Source: Fasciola hepatica (lineage: Eukaryota; Platyhelminthes; Trematoda; Plagiorchiida; Fasciolidae). From it: a DNA stretch of 64,000 bases. The first letter of the stretch is position 1; each line of letters begins with the position of its first letter. Below the pieces are notes generated by a model, which was not told where the DNA came from, did not search any database, and saw only the letters and a program-made list of their open reading frames with translations. This document shows, in pieces, positions 48,681 to 61,352 of this stretch. The position numbers were made by a program, and so were the translations under genes. The stretch is taken from positions 2,085,001-2,149,000 of the forward strand of contig CANUEZ040000068.1 of NCBI GenBank assembly GCA_948099385.1, given 5' to 3'.

Positions 48681-48685
48681 TTCAG

Positions 48686-48771
48686 TTTGATGGTCTCATA
48701 TCTGGTGTTTGCGATGCCCCGGAGTCATTTTCATATCCAAATGACTACCAAGTGTATCGTTGCCAGTTACG
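48686..48771 (+). CDS. Possible linker exon of the adhesion-GPCR-like gene
   Basis: Acceptor GTTTCACTGTTTCAG and donor GTAGGT bracket 86 nt: 28 codons plus two bases, starting in phase 0. It reads FDGLISGVCDAPESFSYPND then YQVYRCQL. This is the only candidate between the GPS exon (phase-0 end) and the TM exon at 60352 (one leading base) that links both in phase. The 28-residue length is short and a second frame is open too, so chance is not excluded. The Cys pair would lie just before TM1. Confidence 0.4.
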
Positions 48772-48774
48772 GTA

Positions 48775-51245
48775 GGTTGGCACATTTACAGACCATAATA
48801 ACACAGGGGAATAATTATGGAAATTTGCCAATGGAATTGACGAGCATGCATGTTTTCGCAACTTTATTTTCGGGCCAATACTTTGAATATATAGTGCTTT
48901 TGGGTGTTTACGAATAGTAGACCGCCTAGATATTGAGATGATGATTGACTTGTTTATTTCGTATGTCGTGAGTATTTGTATGATGGGAAGCACCGCGCTG
49001 TAGTTTTCAAGATTCGGCACTGGAAGGGATTATCAAGATTCGAAGTAAGGTTTATTGTGCTCGGATTCAACCTTTTTCGGTTTAATCATCAAGTGATACG
49101 CGTTCGGTAATAATTTGCTCGGGAACCGACTTCGATTCTAGACTAGTGCAGTCGAAACGAACTGGTCAATCGCTGTTCAATTGCAGTGTGATAGATTGTG
49201 AATATGGTTATATTTCTTCAGCTACTTGAAAGAATTATATGTTAACTGAAAGCTTACTTTCAGCAACTGCGGAACTTATGCTAGGATTCTCTTTTTGCCC
49301 AAAATTGACGCTGTAAATATAGAAAACTAACAGTTCAGATCAGTCTGTACGTCGTCGCAGATACCGGGCTTCACTCTCAGTTACAACAATATTCCATGCA
49401 ACTCACCCACCAAGAACTTCGAAACCTCGTCTCATACGAAGTGTAGCACCAGAGAATCAACGGAACTGATAGGTGCCCGTAACGAATTACCGTTTTGGAG
49501 GACCAGGCACCTATCTGTTGGCTGATGGTCTCTGGTCACTTTGGTGATAGATAGTTTTTCACTATCACACGACTGATAACCACGCTAAACTCATTGGAAC
49601 CTCATGCGGTTCTCCACTACACTTCTCGGAGTCACGTTGCCAGTAACCCTTAACAGTGCAGTGAGCCTTCGGCACTGTAGTATATACCCCTTCCATTACA
49701 GTCAAGTCAAGTCAAATCAAGTCCACTACATGTATTACGCACCCAGAGAGGTGAATATTCAGCTGTCCAGTAATCGCAAAAATGGAACATCAAGTAAGCA
49801 TGGCCTTCAGCCCATAAATTGCACAGTCTGGCTTATTAAGGAGTCTCTCAAGCTGGGGTACAACAGGACATTTCTGAGCTTTTGTACGAGCCAATAGAAG
49901 TTTGTAACTTTCTAGAATAGAACTGGGAACGCATTTTAAGAGATAGCAGTGAAATGGTTGTGCGATATCAATCGTTAATTTTCGATACAGTTTGTGTCAT
50001 ACTTTGGGATGTTGTGATAACAAATGCTGCAACAGTTCAACGATCGACATACCACTGCATCTGGAAATGTGCTCGAGAGACCCGGAGATAAGTATGAATT
50101 CCGTTGCAAGCAAACGGAAAGAGTACAGGGGACCCATGAAACCAGAGTGGCAAGATGCGAGCTCACACAAAACACTTTTGGTATGCTACCTACACATCAC
50201 GTTCCACAAAGGGGCCTAAAGATGTTCCCCCCTTTTCGCGATAGCTTTTGTTGCCTACTATTACCTGAAAAATACATCACATTGAGTCTTTTTACTTCGT
50301 CTCTTGTTTGTATTGAAAGAGCTGTTCCAGATAACTAGTCCTTGGTCTTCGGTGCAAGTTTCTCCTCTTGGTGAACTTGCTTGCTGTTTGGGGAGGAAAC
50401 TGATCCCTTCGAATTTACGCACAGTCTTCCATGAACAACATTCATTGTGGCACGAGAATTATTAGCTAATCAAGTGATCTGAGTATGTCGATGGATCCTA
50501 GAGCGAGAATATATTAAAATCTGATTGTGCAATCATTGCTTGGAGCATAAATGTATATGAATCATGTAAAAAAATTATGTGAATGGAATAAACGACATAG
50601 CCGAATTAGATGACTCTACCACGTGCCATCCGTAAGCATTTTGTAAAATGTATGTTTGTTCCGCTGCATTCATGTGTGAGTCTGGAGTAAAACGGTTAAC
50701 TGTTGTATCAAATCTCGGTTGGGCAGCTCTGAATGATGCAGCTTGTATACGTGTCGGGTGGTAATGTGCTCGAATTCACACCATGTACAAAACCTAATAA
50801 GTAGCTGAGTTCGCCTTCAAGAATCTCTCCTGCACTTAGAACAGTAGGAGAATAGGTTGTTTGTAAAAAAAATTGCATAGATCATTCTGTTCGATTTCAT
50901 TCAGAATAAGTGCTTAGGTCACCGATGTCCCATTTTGCTTTGGGTATCTTACAAAAGTCCGCACTGGAAGCCTGAATCAAACAAGTGACTATCATTTCCG
51001 TTGTCAAGGTGAAGGTTTTTGTTGTTGTGTTAGTACATTTCGCTCAGCTAATTTTAGTAGACTTCTGCTAATTGACGGATGGTTGATTCATACCTCCGAT
51101 ATGTTGTCAGCTGTGTGCTGCATCAGCTGGAAATTACTGGATACGGCTAACGACCAACGACAGGCTCCTAGGATTCAAAACGTTGTTAAAATGCACTCGA
51201 TTTCACCCTGAAACTTTCAACTTGATTCGTAATTTGTTCCACAAA
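48775..51245. other. Intron-like sequence
   Basis: No recognised element. The open frames around 49604-50338 are short and without motif. Confidence 0.4.
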
Positions 51246-51252
51246 ATTTCAG

Positions 51253-51288
51253 ACCACTGAGGTTTATTCCGGTGGCTGACGTACATTG
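51253..51288 (+). CDS. Weak 36-nt exon candidate
   Basis: Acceptor CACAAAATTTCAG and donor GTGAGA. In one frame it is open (PLRFIPVADVH) and phase-compatible after 48771. It would create a stop if joined to 60352 but not if the alternative acceptor before 60286 is used. Confidence 0.2.
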
Positions 51289-51289
51289 G

Positions 51290-53880
51290 TGAGAACCGTT
51301 AATGTAGTAACATAAATGATTGTGTGTTGAGTCTTCTACCACGTGATATTGCAAATGAATTTCTCCCCATTCGGTTATCATAATTTCCGGGCATTTTTAT
51401 ATCGTACGCAATTCTTAAAATACTATCTCGTTCTGCAATAAGCATCACTGTGAGCGTAGTGAAATCGCATCAAGTACATATCACGACATTGGGTTTTATT
51501 TTCAGAATTATCTTGAGGAAAGCGAGCTTCAGATGACTTTTCGTTTATTCAGCCGTGGCTCCGACCTATGAACTTTAGTGAAACCAAACGGACTAATCAT
51601 CGAAATGGGAAATGCGCATTTTTTTTTACAGGCCATTCAATCTTGTTCAGCTCATTTCGTCCACCCGGTATACTAGCATTTCTGTACTGTGCCTCTGACT
51701 GCTAACACATTAAATATTTGGTTCAACCATGAAAAAGCAAACTATACATAGTCTATAAACAAAGAGAGAAAGTTAGAAGTAGAAATCTTACAGACAAATT
51801 AAAAAGTCAATGACCGCGACACCTAGCCATGTCGCCCATCGTCTCCTATCATCCAACGGACGGATGCCGTGGACCCCAACCCGCAAACCTAACGGGGCAC
51901 CATTCAGTCAAGACAACTGGTTGGATCTTTCAAAAGTTTTGATCATGACTTGAACTGACAACTTTGTCCCATTCTCTAACCACTACCTACCTCGAAGACC
52001 AAACCAAAATGGAGGACTCGATTTGTGGGAATGCGTACCACATGCTGCAATAATCTTATTCTGCTCAGATTAAATATTTGGTCCAGACACTGACTTCCGG
52101 CTCCCAAAATCATGTACCTAATATCAGCATTGATATTACGGTATTTCTAGCATAAACAAGTAATACCAACAATATATCGAGGCTTAAACACCGATAGTCT
52201 TCACTTATCTTTCACCCGTCCAAGGAACATTTCTCAGATAACTCGAATCTTTTTAAACGAACGGCTGCCTTATCGAGACTTTATATGGCTCATTTTAGTA
52301 CGTTTCAATACAAATAATCCAATATCCGACCACCACATGCAAGAGACTACCGTACGATTCGACTTTTACTCCAGTGATGAAATGCAACCACCACTTTGGT
52401 CTTGGGGTAACACTGCTTATCTTGCTTTAGGCGTTTTCGGCTTGACAGAAAACTTGGTTACCATTCATTTATAATTTTCTCCTTCAGTGTTTGGCTCATT
52501 TTACGGCTTCCTGGTCAGTCTTCTGAGTGACGCTTCATCAATTGTGCACAGGTATGTTTTCACCGCAAATTTTTGGATAGGACTATGAAGCCACGTCTCA
52601 CTCATGTAACCTGTGATACGACTATCGTCTTCTGTTGTTGTTGTTGTTGTTGTTGTTGTTCTTGCTGATAATACTACCGTTGTCTCTGTTGATTTTGCAT
52701 TTTTGTCATTGTTGTTGTTTTTGTTACTGCTGGACGCCTGGATTTTCTCTAGGGCATTGAGAGAGACTTTTGTGGAGATGGTGTTGCAACACACGACCTT
52801 AATTCAGTCTATTATCGACAGTCACCTACTGCCATTGCCTCACAGACATCACCAAAAGCTGAGTCAGCAGTTTATTTTCAACACCAAAACAAGTCTTACT
52901 TCATAGTGAGGTCAGTCAGATCTTAGATATTCTTCGCTTGTCGGGTTGTGAGTCTGCTTGTCAGTGGTAGACCAACTGCTACAACATTCCACTTTCAGGG
53001 GCAATTCGGTTTTCATTTTTCATCAGCCTAGCAACAAGCTTTTGAACACCAATCGAACAAGATGCCTGCCTGATATTGATCTTGGAAAGACATGGGAAAC
53101 ATCTGTTGAAAATAATTGGTTTCACAGTGGTCTTCAGAGAACCTTTACAGATGACACGTTGCAAACCTTTAAATCCAGTTGGCAATAGTCACCACATCAA
53201 CTGAAGCAAGCTATTATATACCACCCTGGTTAGCTTAACAGGTGACACGTAGAACTCATAATCCGGATTTGAAACCCAGTTCAGGGATGTAACTTGTCAC
53301 ATCGTATCTTGAAAACCTGGGTTTATTCTGATTCTCTGAAGCTTCTCAGCGCAAACCGGTAAATTACTGTAGGAAGTAAAAACGATAGGACACGACCTGT
53401 AACGAGATGTGAACTGAATGCAAATCTTCGCAAGGACCGCGAAATCTGGTGGTCGTGGGATGCTTCAGCGATAGACCGTGGTCTTCATCGTGATACTATT
53501 CATCGGTAAGAAGCAGATATTTGTGTGTGTGTGTGAGTGTGTGTGATTTAATCACCGAAGATGACGCGTTGTTTGGTTAAAGTCATGCATACTACACGGA
53601 CAACGAATAAATATCCCTTTATTGCATGGACAAACACTTGCTTGGTATTGACTTTCAATGATGCTTCAGTGCAAGCAGTATTGACTTATCGATTTTGCTA
53701 TGTGCTGATTGGTCTTACTCCCTTGCGCGTGGCAGAACATGTACTTTAGCTCTTCTATTAACTTGCTTGTGGCTTACTTGTCGGCTACTGCTGGGTTTTG
53801 TGTTAACGTCCATACACATAAATACAGGGTCACCAATACATGTTCTGCTACTAACTACGAACACAACACGACCGTTTAGC
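51290..53880. other. Intron-like sequence with simple repeats
   Basis: Holds a strong acceptor before 51506 (GGGTTTTATTTTCAG) followed by a 21-codon phase-0 open stretch ending in TGA, a possible alternative terminal exon; (GTT)n at 52632-52660; an open plus frame 52958-53188 with an acceptor near 52998 and no motif; and (TG)n at 53522-53546. Confidence 0.4.
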
Positions 53881-53884
53881 AATT

Positions 53885-54360
53885 CACAATTATCAGCTGC
53901 TTCCCGAATACTGGGCGGAGGGCTTGATGAAACAGTTCAGCTGGCCTCCGTTGACAGCTTCTTCAATGGCTATTCTGCCACACGTCTCGTGGACTGCTTC
54001 GTTTGATCCATCCACGGAGGCAAAAGTTCACGAGGCTATCCAAATTTAAAGAAGTCACGAGCCATCGCCTCTGATGACATTGTCCCAGACCTATTTATGG
54101 ATGGAATAGGGCTTGTCAGAAAAGTTAAAATTGCTACCCATCGTTTGAAATCCTAAGCGGATGCCCTTCTCGCAGGGGAATCAACTGGTTTCCCTATTTT
54201 CAAGAAGGGCTCGCATAGTAGGTTCGCCAATCAAATGGGTATAAACCTGATTCTGATAGCATTAGGGCGTCCAACTTCTGTCACACTTCTCAGGTTACAG
54301 ATCACGTCTAAAGAACAAAATCGAGAGAAGTATTTCAATTTAAACATGTAACAACAAAGT
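53885..54360 (+). pseudogene. RTE-type LINE, pre-RT and first RT motifs
   Basis: Frames read YWAEGLMKQFSWPPLTA (linker conserved upstream of RT in RTE elements), then STEAKVHEAIQI, SRAIASDDIVPDLFMDG (the K-A-x-G-x-D-x-I-x-x-E-L-F motif), and TGFPIFKKGSHSRFANQMGI, matching the I-V-P-I-x-K-K-G-D motif and the following R-G-I-S-L block. Frameshifts separate the pieces and the palm motif is missing. It may be the 5' neighbour of the fragment at 54840-55043, but that is inverted. Confidence 0.75.
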
Positions 54361-54364
54361 GTTG

Positions 54365-54835
54365 GGTGCTATGGTTTTGATTGCTATTGATCAGTAGGAA
54401 TCCCAATAGGAATAATTAAAAAAGCAGGAAGATGGGAAGAGTAAAAGAAAGCTACGGAAATTACTGTGTCGACAAAGAAATCTTGTAAATACAAGAGCGG
54501 CACTGATTACGACACTGGGCCACATCCTTCAACTTATCTAACCACTAAATAGGAGAATCTCTTAGATTGTGTCCAGGAAGCCTGACACTCACTTGGTTAT
54601 TAACTTCATCGGTTAGACCTTCTCACCTGTCTTCCGTATCATCGAGCGGGCTCCCTCACCTATTTCCTACCAGTACCCACTTCAATGAAAATGGTGCCCC
54701 GAGGTATCCTGTCCAGAGGCATGTGAAACACTTCTCTCAACAACCGTACTTTGGTGACTTCTAGTGTTTCATTTAGTTAGATGGTTCATGTACTTTATAA
54801 TCCGCACGTAACTTCAACATTGGTGATGCGGCATT
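54365..54835. other. Unassigned sequence
   Basis: Nothing recognised. Confidence 0.4.
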
Positions 54836-54839
54836 CCCA

Positions 54840-55043
54840 TCAGATTTGGGTAATGATACAAACACATCGGCCTTCGAATACCAACAATCTTCGTATATCT
54901 TCCACACGAAGTGTCCACATTTTTGAACTATACAGAATAACTGGCCTGACTAATATAGCGTACTCCCTACCATTGATGAATAAAAGGATGACTGAGGTTA
55001 TATAAAGGTAAAGGATCTTTCTATGTACGTGATGACACTTCAT
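54840..55043 (-). pseudogene. RTE/SR2-type LINE fragment
   Basis: Minus-strand reading VRPVILYSSKMWTLRVEDIR then RLLVFEGRC corresponds to the V-R-x-V-L-L-Y-G-x-E-T-W-x-L-R and R-R-L-x-V-F-x-x-R-C region of RTE/SR2 pol. Only about 50 residues are alignable. Confidence 0.75.
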
Positions 55044-55049
55044 CCGGTA

Positions 55050-57395
55050 TCCGACCTCCTGGTGCCTAGATAACAGAACTTATCTACTTGGATCAAAGTA
55101 ACCCCAGGTACCACACGCTCGGAGAAAGATCAACCCAGTCGTGCAACAGTATCTTACTCTTTGGAAGAGCAAATGCATACCAAGCAATGCTGAGCAGTTG
55201 TCTGAGCACAAAAGAAAAGCTTACAACTATCCTGGATCTTCAACCAGAACAACTAAATCGTCCACATATTCAAGGTTCAATGCTTATTCACCCGGAAAAT
55301 ATGTTCAATACCGCCATCATCACGCCAAAATAGTGTGGTCTATGGGATCATATCAATCACAAATTTAAAGAGGATGAGAGAGAGCAGAAACCTTTAGGTA
55401 TACCATTTCTCTTGGTAAAATGGAGTGAAAGTCAGAAGTCGCCTCAGGCTAGTCATATGATGGATGAAGCCAATTAATTTCAACAAAAGACTGTGCAGTT
55501 TACTGAGTCGAATATTGCTTTTAAATCAGGGAAATCAGAGATGGTGGGTTTACGGAAAGAGTGCCTGAGTTCTGTAATTTATTAAAGAGTGAAGATATGA
55601 TCAGCATAGCCTGGACTGAGCTTAAATTCCACTTGATTCCAGCTCGAGCACTGTTCCCGAGCTTTGGACAAGCGGAGAAGAATTAGATCGATATGCGGTT
55701 TAGATCTGATGTTGGTCAGACTTATTCCCCTGTGATTTGCACGAGACGAATTGTCAGGACGACCGAATCACGCTAACTCTTTGGAACTCGTTCTCTCTCC
55801 CATATCAAACTGAGGAGTTTTGTCATTTCTAGTGACGATACTGTGCCACCATCGCGCACCCATTTAAAACTTGAATGTGAATGATGAAGAACCGAGTAAC
55901 AAGAAATGTTTTCCGAGGAGCAGATGGAGATTTCCGGTAAGATCACACTTCACGGCTACCCGTACCACAGGAGGTGTTTTCCTTTCAGAACCCTAACTAG
56001 AATCTTCGAATCAATAATATGTCCCTCAAGGTAAACGGGCGTTAACCCAACACCAGAACGTAACCGAAGAACAGGTTAAGGAAATTCTCCTGAACTGTCA
56101 CATGAGACGTGATTTTTGTGCCTATCCTGAATAGTCTTCGTTGGTACCCTTTATCTGTCTGCTTTCCGGATTCAGTCCTTAATTCCATGAACCCAGTGGA
56201 GCAGGCAGCATTGTTTGGGTTGGAGATTGCCTAGTTTTGGCTGGCGATAACCGCCCAATGAAGTGCGATGATTTCACTGGCCATCGAGGGGAGCCCCAAC
56301 TACTCTACTCCTAGATCAATCTACTGGTGTTTTTGACCGGTAAATTTCTTATCTCTACGTTTATTCGCTGGAGCGTCTTCTCACGGGGCACAATGGCGGG
56401 GAAAAGATCCTGTCCAAAAACTGGGTCAGCGAGACTAAAGTTTCTATGGTGATCACCCATTGACCTATCAAGCAGGACTCCGCTCAGACCAAACGAAGCG
56501 CTTTGGCGTAGCTCTCTCAATCATGAAGTTCCATCAATCACACTATACCTAGATGCATTCTCGTCGAGATGGTTAAGGCAGGTTTTTATGTCAGTTGTGG
56601 ACGAGTCGATCAAATATTCAAATCCGACAGTAGCCACAGCAATATTTTAAATTCCTTAGATCAACGATCATCATATCTCTATACATTCAAGTCAAATGTG
56701 ACGCTACCAATAGGACTACATTAGGGGAGTTTTGATGAGAGATAAACTTCCTGATTAGTAGGTGTCGATCCACAGAGTTGTTTTTCTCACATTATAGGTC
56801 AGATTAGAGCCTATGGCTAGCATACGCTCCCTTTTGCAGAATCCCGCGGAATTCAAATATTACCCCATACCCCTATTTCTTCACATTTCGCCACACAATT
56901 TGTTTTACGAAAATCACGGTCTGATATACCAAATGGTGGAGTTGAACTCATCACAGAGAGCAGAATTACTGACTCTGAATATTTCAATGGCTTTGCTCTA
57001 TTGGGAGATGGTTAACAGGTAGTTCAACATGCCCAGAATTGCTCGGTTATTGAGGCATCCAAATAATCGTGTTTATATTTACACTTGTGTGACAAACTAT
57101 TGTAAGCGACATGCTTACATTAGATATTGACATTGTGAACTCTGCGCCTAACAAATACAAAGTAATTTAGTTGAAGTTGACAAGAGCCTTTGCTTTCAGG
57201 TACCTAGTGTGATAATCAGCTAGACGGACAAGACAGATTGAGATATCCAAGAACTCAACTAAAACTGAAGATAATGTTGAGGACGTGATGACATCAAGAA
57301 CAGCGACAGTGTTCGAAAGATTTCGGCTGCCCCACACATTCCTGGGCGTGGTGGTCCGATTATTTCACCCACAGAACCCAACGCGGACCAATACA
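55050..57395. other. Unassigned, intron-like sequence
   Basis: Several open frames of 60-80 codons without motifs. No element ends recognised. Confidence 0.4.
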
Positions 57396-57401
57396 TCTTT
57401 T

Positions 57402-59400
57402 CCCACCAAGCATTAGCCGAAATCCACAATTATCTAACAATCACCTATCATTCTCTAGCCACGAACCGCAGTTGTCTAGCCTTCAAGCACAACTTTTAGC
57501 TATGCCGCTGTCAGTCAGTCGGTCAAAAATATCGGAATATTATAACATCAAGAAGTGTTGAAAAAAATCATTTTTTTATAGAGATTGGTGTTGGAAAGCT
57601 GACTGAACAAATGAGAAAGCGTGATGATCGTGTGCAGCGCAGTTTACCGAGGTAATTGTATCAAGCGCAACACCGCAAATTGATTGGAGAAGGTTTAAAC
57701 GATGCTCCCGTAATGTCGAACCATGTGGCCTAACCCGTGTGACTGTTGCATTTTCAGTGATAGTGATGGTGTCAAAAGTTGCAACATAAATATGCTAACG
57801 GCACTGAAGAGGGTGTACCTAAGGAAGCTTTGTGCATTACCCTAAGACTGTCAAGGTAACCACTTATCTAAATGAATAAGGAACTAATCCTTTTCTTTCG
57901 CGCTAAATTGACTCTTGGTCCTAGTCAGTGACTTAAAAGGCAGTAAATTCTGTTTGCTACACTAGGGATTTTTATTTGCAGCATTGCCTGTTTGTGACAT
58001 CTTTTCCTTGAATTAGGAGACTCAGTTTTGGCTGGTTGATATTTCTTTTAGAAGAAGTCAGACGATACAACCACACCGTGACCAATTGTAGCAGTATTCG
58101 CCGCACTTTACCTGGTACTGTACACATCATCTTCTGACAATATATAGAACGGTTAAAGGATTGCGAATAGAAGATCGTATCGCTTCACTAGCGTAGAAGG
58201 CCGACGGAGAATAATCGAATGTGCACGGAGAGGGGATGAGTTGGAAGACGTTGCCAAACATCTCGGCTTTAGGATGAAATGTGTGTGTTATTGCAGCTAC
58301 GGATCGGGGAACAGCATTCACACCAGAATCCCACAAGAAGAAGTTCAACGAAAAGTTTGTCTGTCGTTTACGTGATCTAGTGGCCGAAGACCCAAAAACC
58401 ACTTCAATGAAGTTGAAGGAGAGGATGGAGAACGATTTCACAAGCACTTCAGTGAGCAAGTCATCCATTGATCAATTGCAGTATGGGCAGCAATATTCAG
58501 TTGAGAAACTGACTATTCAACCAGTGTAAAGAAACTCGGATACAGCCAAATCTAAACGAGCAGAATATGCCCAACGTCTGCAATGGTCAGATACTGCAAC
58601 TTTGAGGTTGCATTTTGATGAAACTAACTACGATATATAGATTTGTGGTATCTACGGGCGTTCAGAGTAGGTAGTTAAGCCATTCGAAGTCGACCGACAG
58701 GAAAAGGACCCAACTTGATCACATTAGCTTGTTTATCTGTCTCCAGTATCAAGAAGTATGAATGTCATACAAAGATCGCATGACATACTCCTAATGAGTT
58801 CCATTCATGCTGTTCATCCTCTATTGCTACTGAGTAATCTGGTGTTCCATTATCTTTGACAATGCGCCTGTTCATCTGACTGCTACGGACGCACAATTAC
58901 ACACCAATCATCAAACACGCTTTCTCCCACCATATTCCTTCATTTTTCAACCCTCTAAGAGAAACATTCAATAAACTTAAATGGGACATGTGCTTCACTG
59001 CTTTTATTCGCCCAAGTTCATTAGTTCATTGAAAACTGGTTCAATTGGAATGCAACAGTCACACGGGTTAGGCCACATGGTTCGACATTACGGGAGCATC
59101 GTTTAAACCTTCTCCAATCAATTTGCGGTGTTGCGCTTGATACAATTACCTCGGTAAACTGCGCTGCACACGATCATCACGCTTTCTCATTTGTTCAGTC
59201 AGCTTTCCAACACCAATCTCTATAAAAAAATGATTTTTTCAACACTTCTTGATGTTATAATATTCCGATATTTTTGACTTACTGACTGACAGCGGCATAG
59301 CTAAAAGTTGTGCTTGAAGGCTAGACAACTGCGGTTCGTGGCTAGAGAATGATAGGTGGTGGTTAGATAATTGTGGATTTTGGCTAAAGCTTGGCGGAAT
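57402..59400 (+). mobile_element. Long-TIR Tc1/mariner-type transposon, near-complete but decayed
   Basis: 57402-57752 and 59049-59400 form inverted repeats of about 350 bp, highly similar by eye (shared: CCACAATTATCTAAC, CTAGCCACGAACCGCAGTTG, GTCAAAAATATCGGAATATT, GAGAAAGCGTGATGATCGTG, CCCGTAATGTCGAACCATGT). The outer part carries several TAGCC-containing motifs, suggesting subterminal repeats. The inner stretch AGTCGGTCAAAAATATCGG resembles Tc1-type ends. The 1.3-kb interior encodes a broken transposase (separate entry). A deleted relative lies at 25810-27125 in the opposite orientation. Confidence 0.8.
58165..59000 (+). pseudogene. Transposase of the long-TIR element (Tc1/IS630-type, broken)
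   Basis: The N-terminus at about 58171-58278 reads SVEGRRRIIECARRGDELED then VAKHLGF, a helix-turn-helix-like DNA-binding segment. A frameshift leads to 58281-58529 (DRGTAFTPESHKKKFNEKFV, then LVAEDPKTTSMKLKERME), the second DNA-binding and linker part. Further on are LQWSDTATLRLHFDETNYD (about 58580-58636), with the D-E-T/S-N of the first catalytic Asp, and GKGPNLITLACLSVSSIKKY (about 58695-58755), matching G-x-N-x-x-I-x-A. The later catalytic blocks are scrambled. Non-functional as read. Confidence 0.7.
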
Positions 59401-59449
59401 GAGAGGTGTGATTTTTAAGATGGAAACTGTTGGTGAATATTTTAGGAGT

Positions 59450-60145
59450 AATTCACGAATCTGTCCCTTCCCACTGGCAATTTTCAGCCTACATGGGTGA
59501 CATTTCATCCGGTTCTCTGGTATATTTGTTTAAATTTACGGATGATGGGACTCTTTGTCGTGCTATTTTCTAACCCAGTATTCCACTAGCTTTTACAGTA
59601 ATCTGTCACATACCTATGATTTCTCTGTTCGGTCTAACTTAACTAAAGATTTATCTAAATGCTTTGAATTCATTTTTACCTTTCATTTATTGACTTGTCC
59701 GTGTGATCCAACCGTCATTCCCACAGGACCAACATACAAAGTGCATCCAGTCAAATACTTTGGAATTACGATTATTGTAAACTTGAATTGGTCATCTCAT
59801 ATTCCAAACTGTATGCTAAAGCATGCGAATCACACCTGGCAACATGTGCAAATTGCTTTTACGAAGTCACTGCAGGCAGCATTCGCCTCTACACAGTGAT
59901 CTATCCACGTGTAACACTCTCTTTTCTACACTTTCTCCTTTTTGGTCCATACGTCCTAGAATTAACATTTATGCAATCTCTACTCTTCTTAATCTGCCCC
60001 CTGTCCTCACAAACCGACCACGAGTATCAGCCGAATTCCTTGACAATTTGGATATTTCATCATTCATTTTTCATACACTTGATTCGATCAGTTGCAGAGT
60101 GCAAATTATTTTGACTGAGAATTCGAAACTTTTGTCTACGTAAGA
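59450..60145 (+). pseudogene. CR1/jockey-like LINE reverse transcriptase fragment
   Basis: Begins in the palm: FSAYMGDISSGSLVYLFKFT followed by DDGTLC, where F-T-D-D is the catalytic motif (Ala to Thr before the two Asp). It continues with YKVHPVKYFGITIIVNLNWS then SHIPNCMLKHA, the V-K-Y-L-G-I-x-I-x-x-x-L-x-W-S-x-H-I region of CR1/jockey LINEs, and C-terminal RPRINIYAISTLLNLPPVLT with a later frame to about 60143. Frameshifts are present. It starts about 50 bp beyond the transposon and ends 200 bp before the GPCR-like TM exon. Confidence 0.75.
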
Positions 60146-60351
60146 GTCTCATCAAATACACACAAAATGTTAGATAATAAGGAAGCATATTTGCTAACAC
60201 CACCAAATCATTCCATGCAATGGCCTGATTAGGAGAACTGAAATGACATATCTGTGTGTTAAAATTTTACGTTTCCGAAATTTAGGCTAAGAATACCTAA
60301 AGGAAACTCGTTGCTTTCAATGTCCTATTCCATCCCCACAAAACTTCACAG

Positions 60352-60595
60352 ATGCATGCCAGTTCACTTGGACAAATTTCTGGCCTATCCATCTATCGGT
60401 ATCAGTTGTGCATCACTGCTCTTCCTATTTCTCTTTCTCGTGTATCGTCCCCGTCGAAACTGGGACGAATGGATCGGTGCTCTGGTTATGACCGTGCTCT
60501 GTGCTGTACTGGGAGTTGAGATATTGGTTACACAAAAAGCTTCACCCACGAAAGATTTCGACGAACACTATTTCATTGTCATCATTTTGCTTCAG
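60352..60595 (+). CDS. Adhesion-GPCR-like gene, TM1 to TM3 exon
   Basis: A consensus donor (CTTCAG then GTAAGT) follows 60595. The acceptor is either ACAAAACTTCACAG before 60352 or AAATTTAG before 60286; both give the same phase (one leading base). From 60352 there are 81 codons: a short Cys-containing lead (CMPVHLDKFL), TM1 around YPSIGISCASLLFLFLFLVY, a basic loop RPRRN, TM2 around WIGALVMTVLCAVLGVEILV, an outer loop TQKASPTKDFDEH, and the start of TM3 (YFIVIILLQ). Helix and loop lengths match class B/adhesion receptors. The usual TM3 Cys is not visible. Later TM exons would lie beyond the window or in introns I could not resolve. Confidence 0.6.
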
Positions 60596-60599
60596 GTAA

Positions 60600-61350
60600 G
60601 TTTGACTGGTCTAATGTGACCTGAATGCATCATTCAATAATCATGTTCAATTCGTTGATTTAAAACCGTCGAAGCATTCACTTGAAAATAATGAATCATC
60701 TATAGTGTCTTCATTTATTATTAGTCTTTAAATCTTAATTCTCGGCGAAACATCCAATAATCGGTCTCCGATGGCCTTTAGAAAGATCGAGTAATCTTTT
60801 TTTTGATTCTTGAAAGAACCAATAAGTCGTTCATCGATCAACTGTGCGTCACGTTTTCCGTTAAGCCATATGTTCAAAAACGTCACCGTCCTGAACGAAG
60901 CAAATGCACCGTCATAGAACCATATCGGTTGGGTCCACTAATTTGCTTGACTATCTTTCAACTTTCATGGCATTGTTTTACTGGAAGGAAGTGGGCAGGT
61001 GTGTGAAGAATCCGTTAAGTCCATTTCAACTCTTTCATTTATGAATCTTTCAATTCTGTGCTATGGTCTTGGTTGCTCCAAAACAACACTGTTGAGTCGT
61101 GAGTGAAATGAGTGCAAACATAAGGGTCAAGCAGACGGAAAATAAAGTTTGAGGTTTAATTCTTCAAGATAAATGAAGGGTTCGGAAGCAGCTACATCAC
61201 CGAGCTTGGCATCTATTCATGTCAACTGATGTCATGAACAATCTGGTGAGTGGTTCTTGTGTACCTCAACCAGGAAGCGTGATAGATCTTACTCGGCCAA
61301 ATTAACTGGTCAGTGCTTTTCATGTATTTTTCCATGTCACGAATTGACCG
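60600..61350. other. Intron-like sequence
   Basis: No next TM exon could be found. Nothing else recognised. Confidence 0.4.
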
Positions 61351-61352
61351 CA

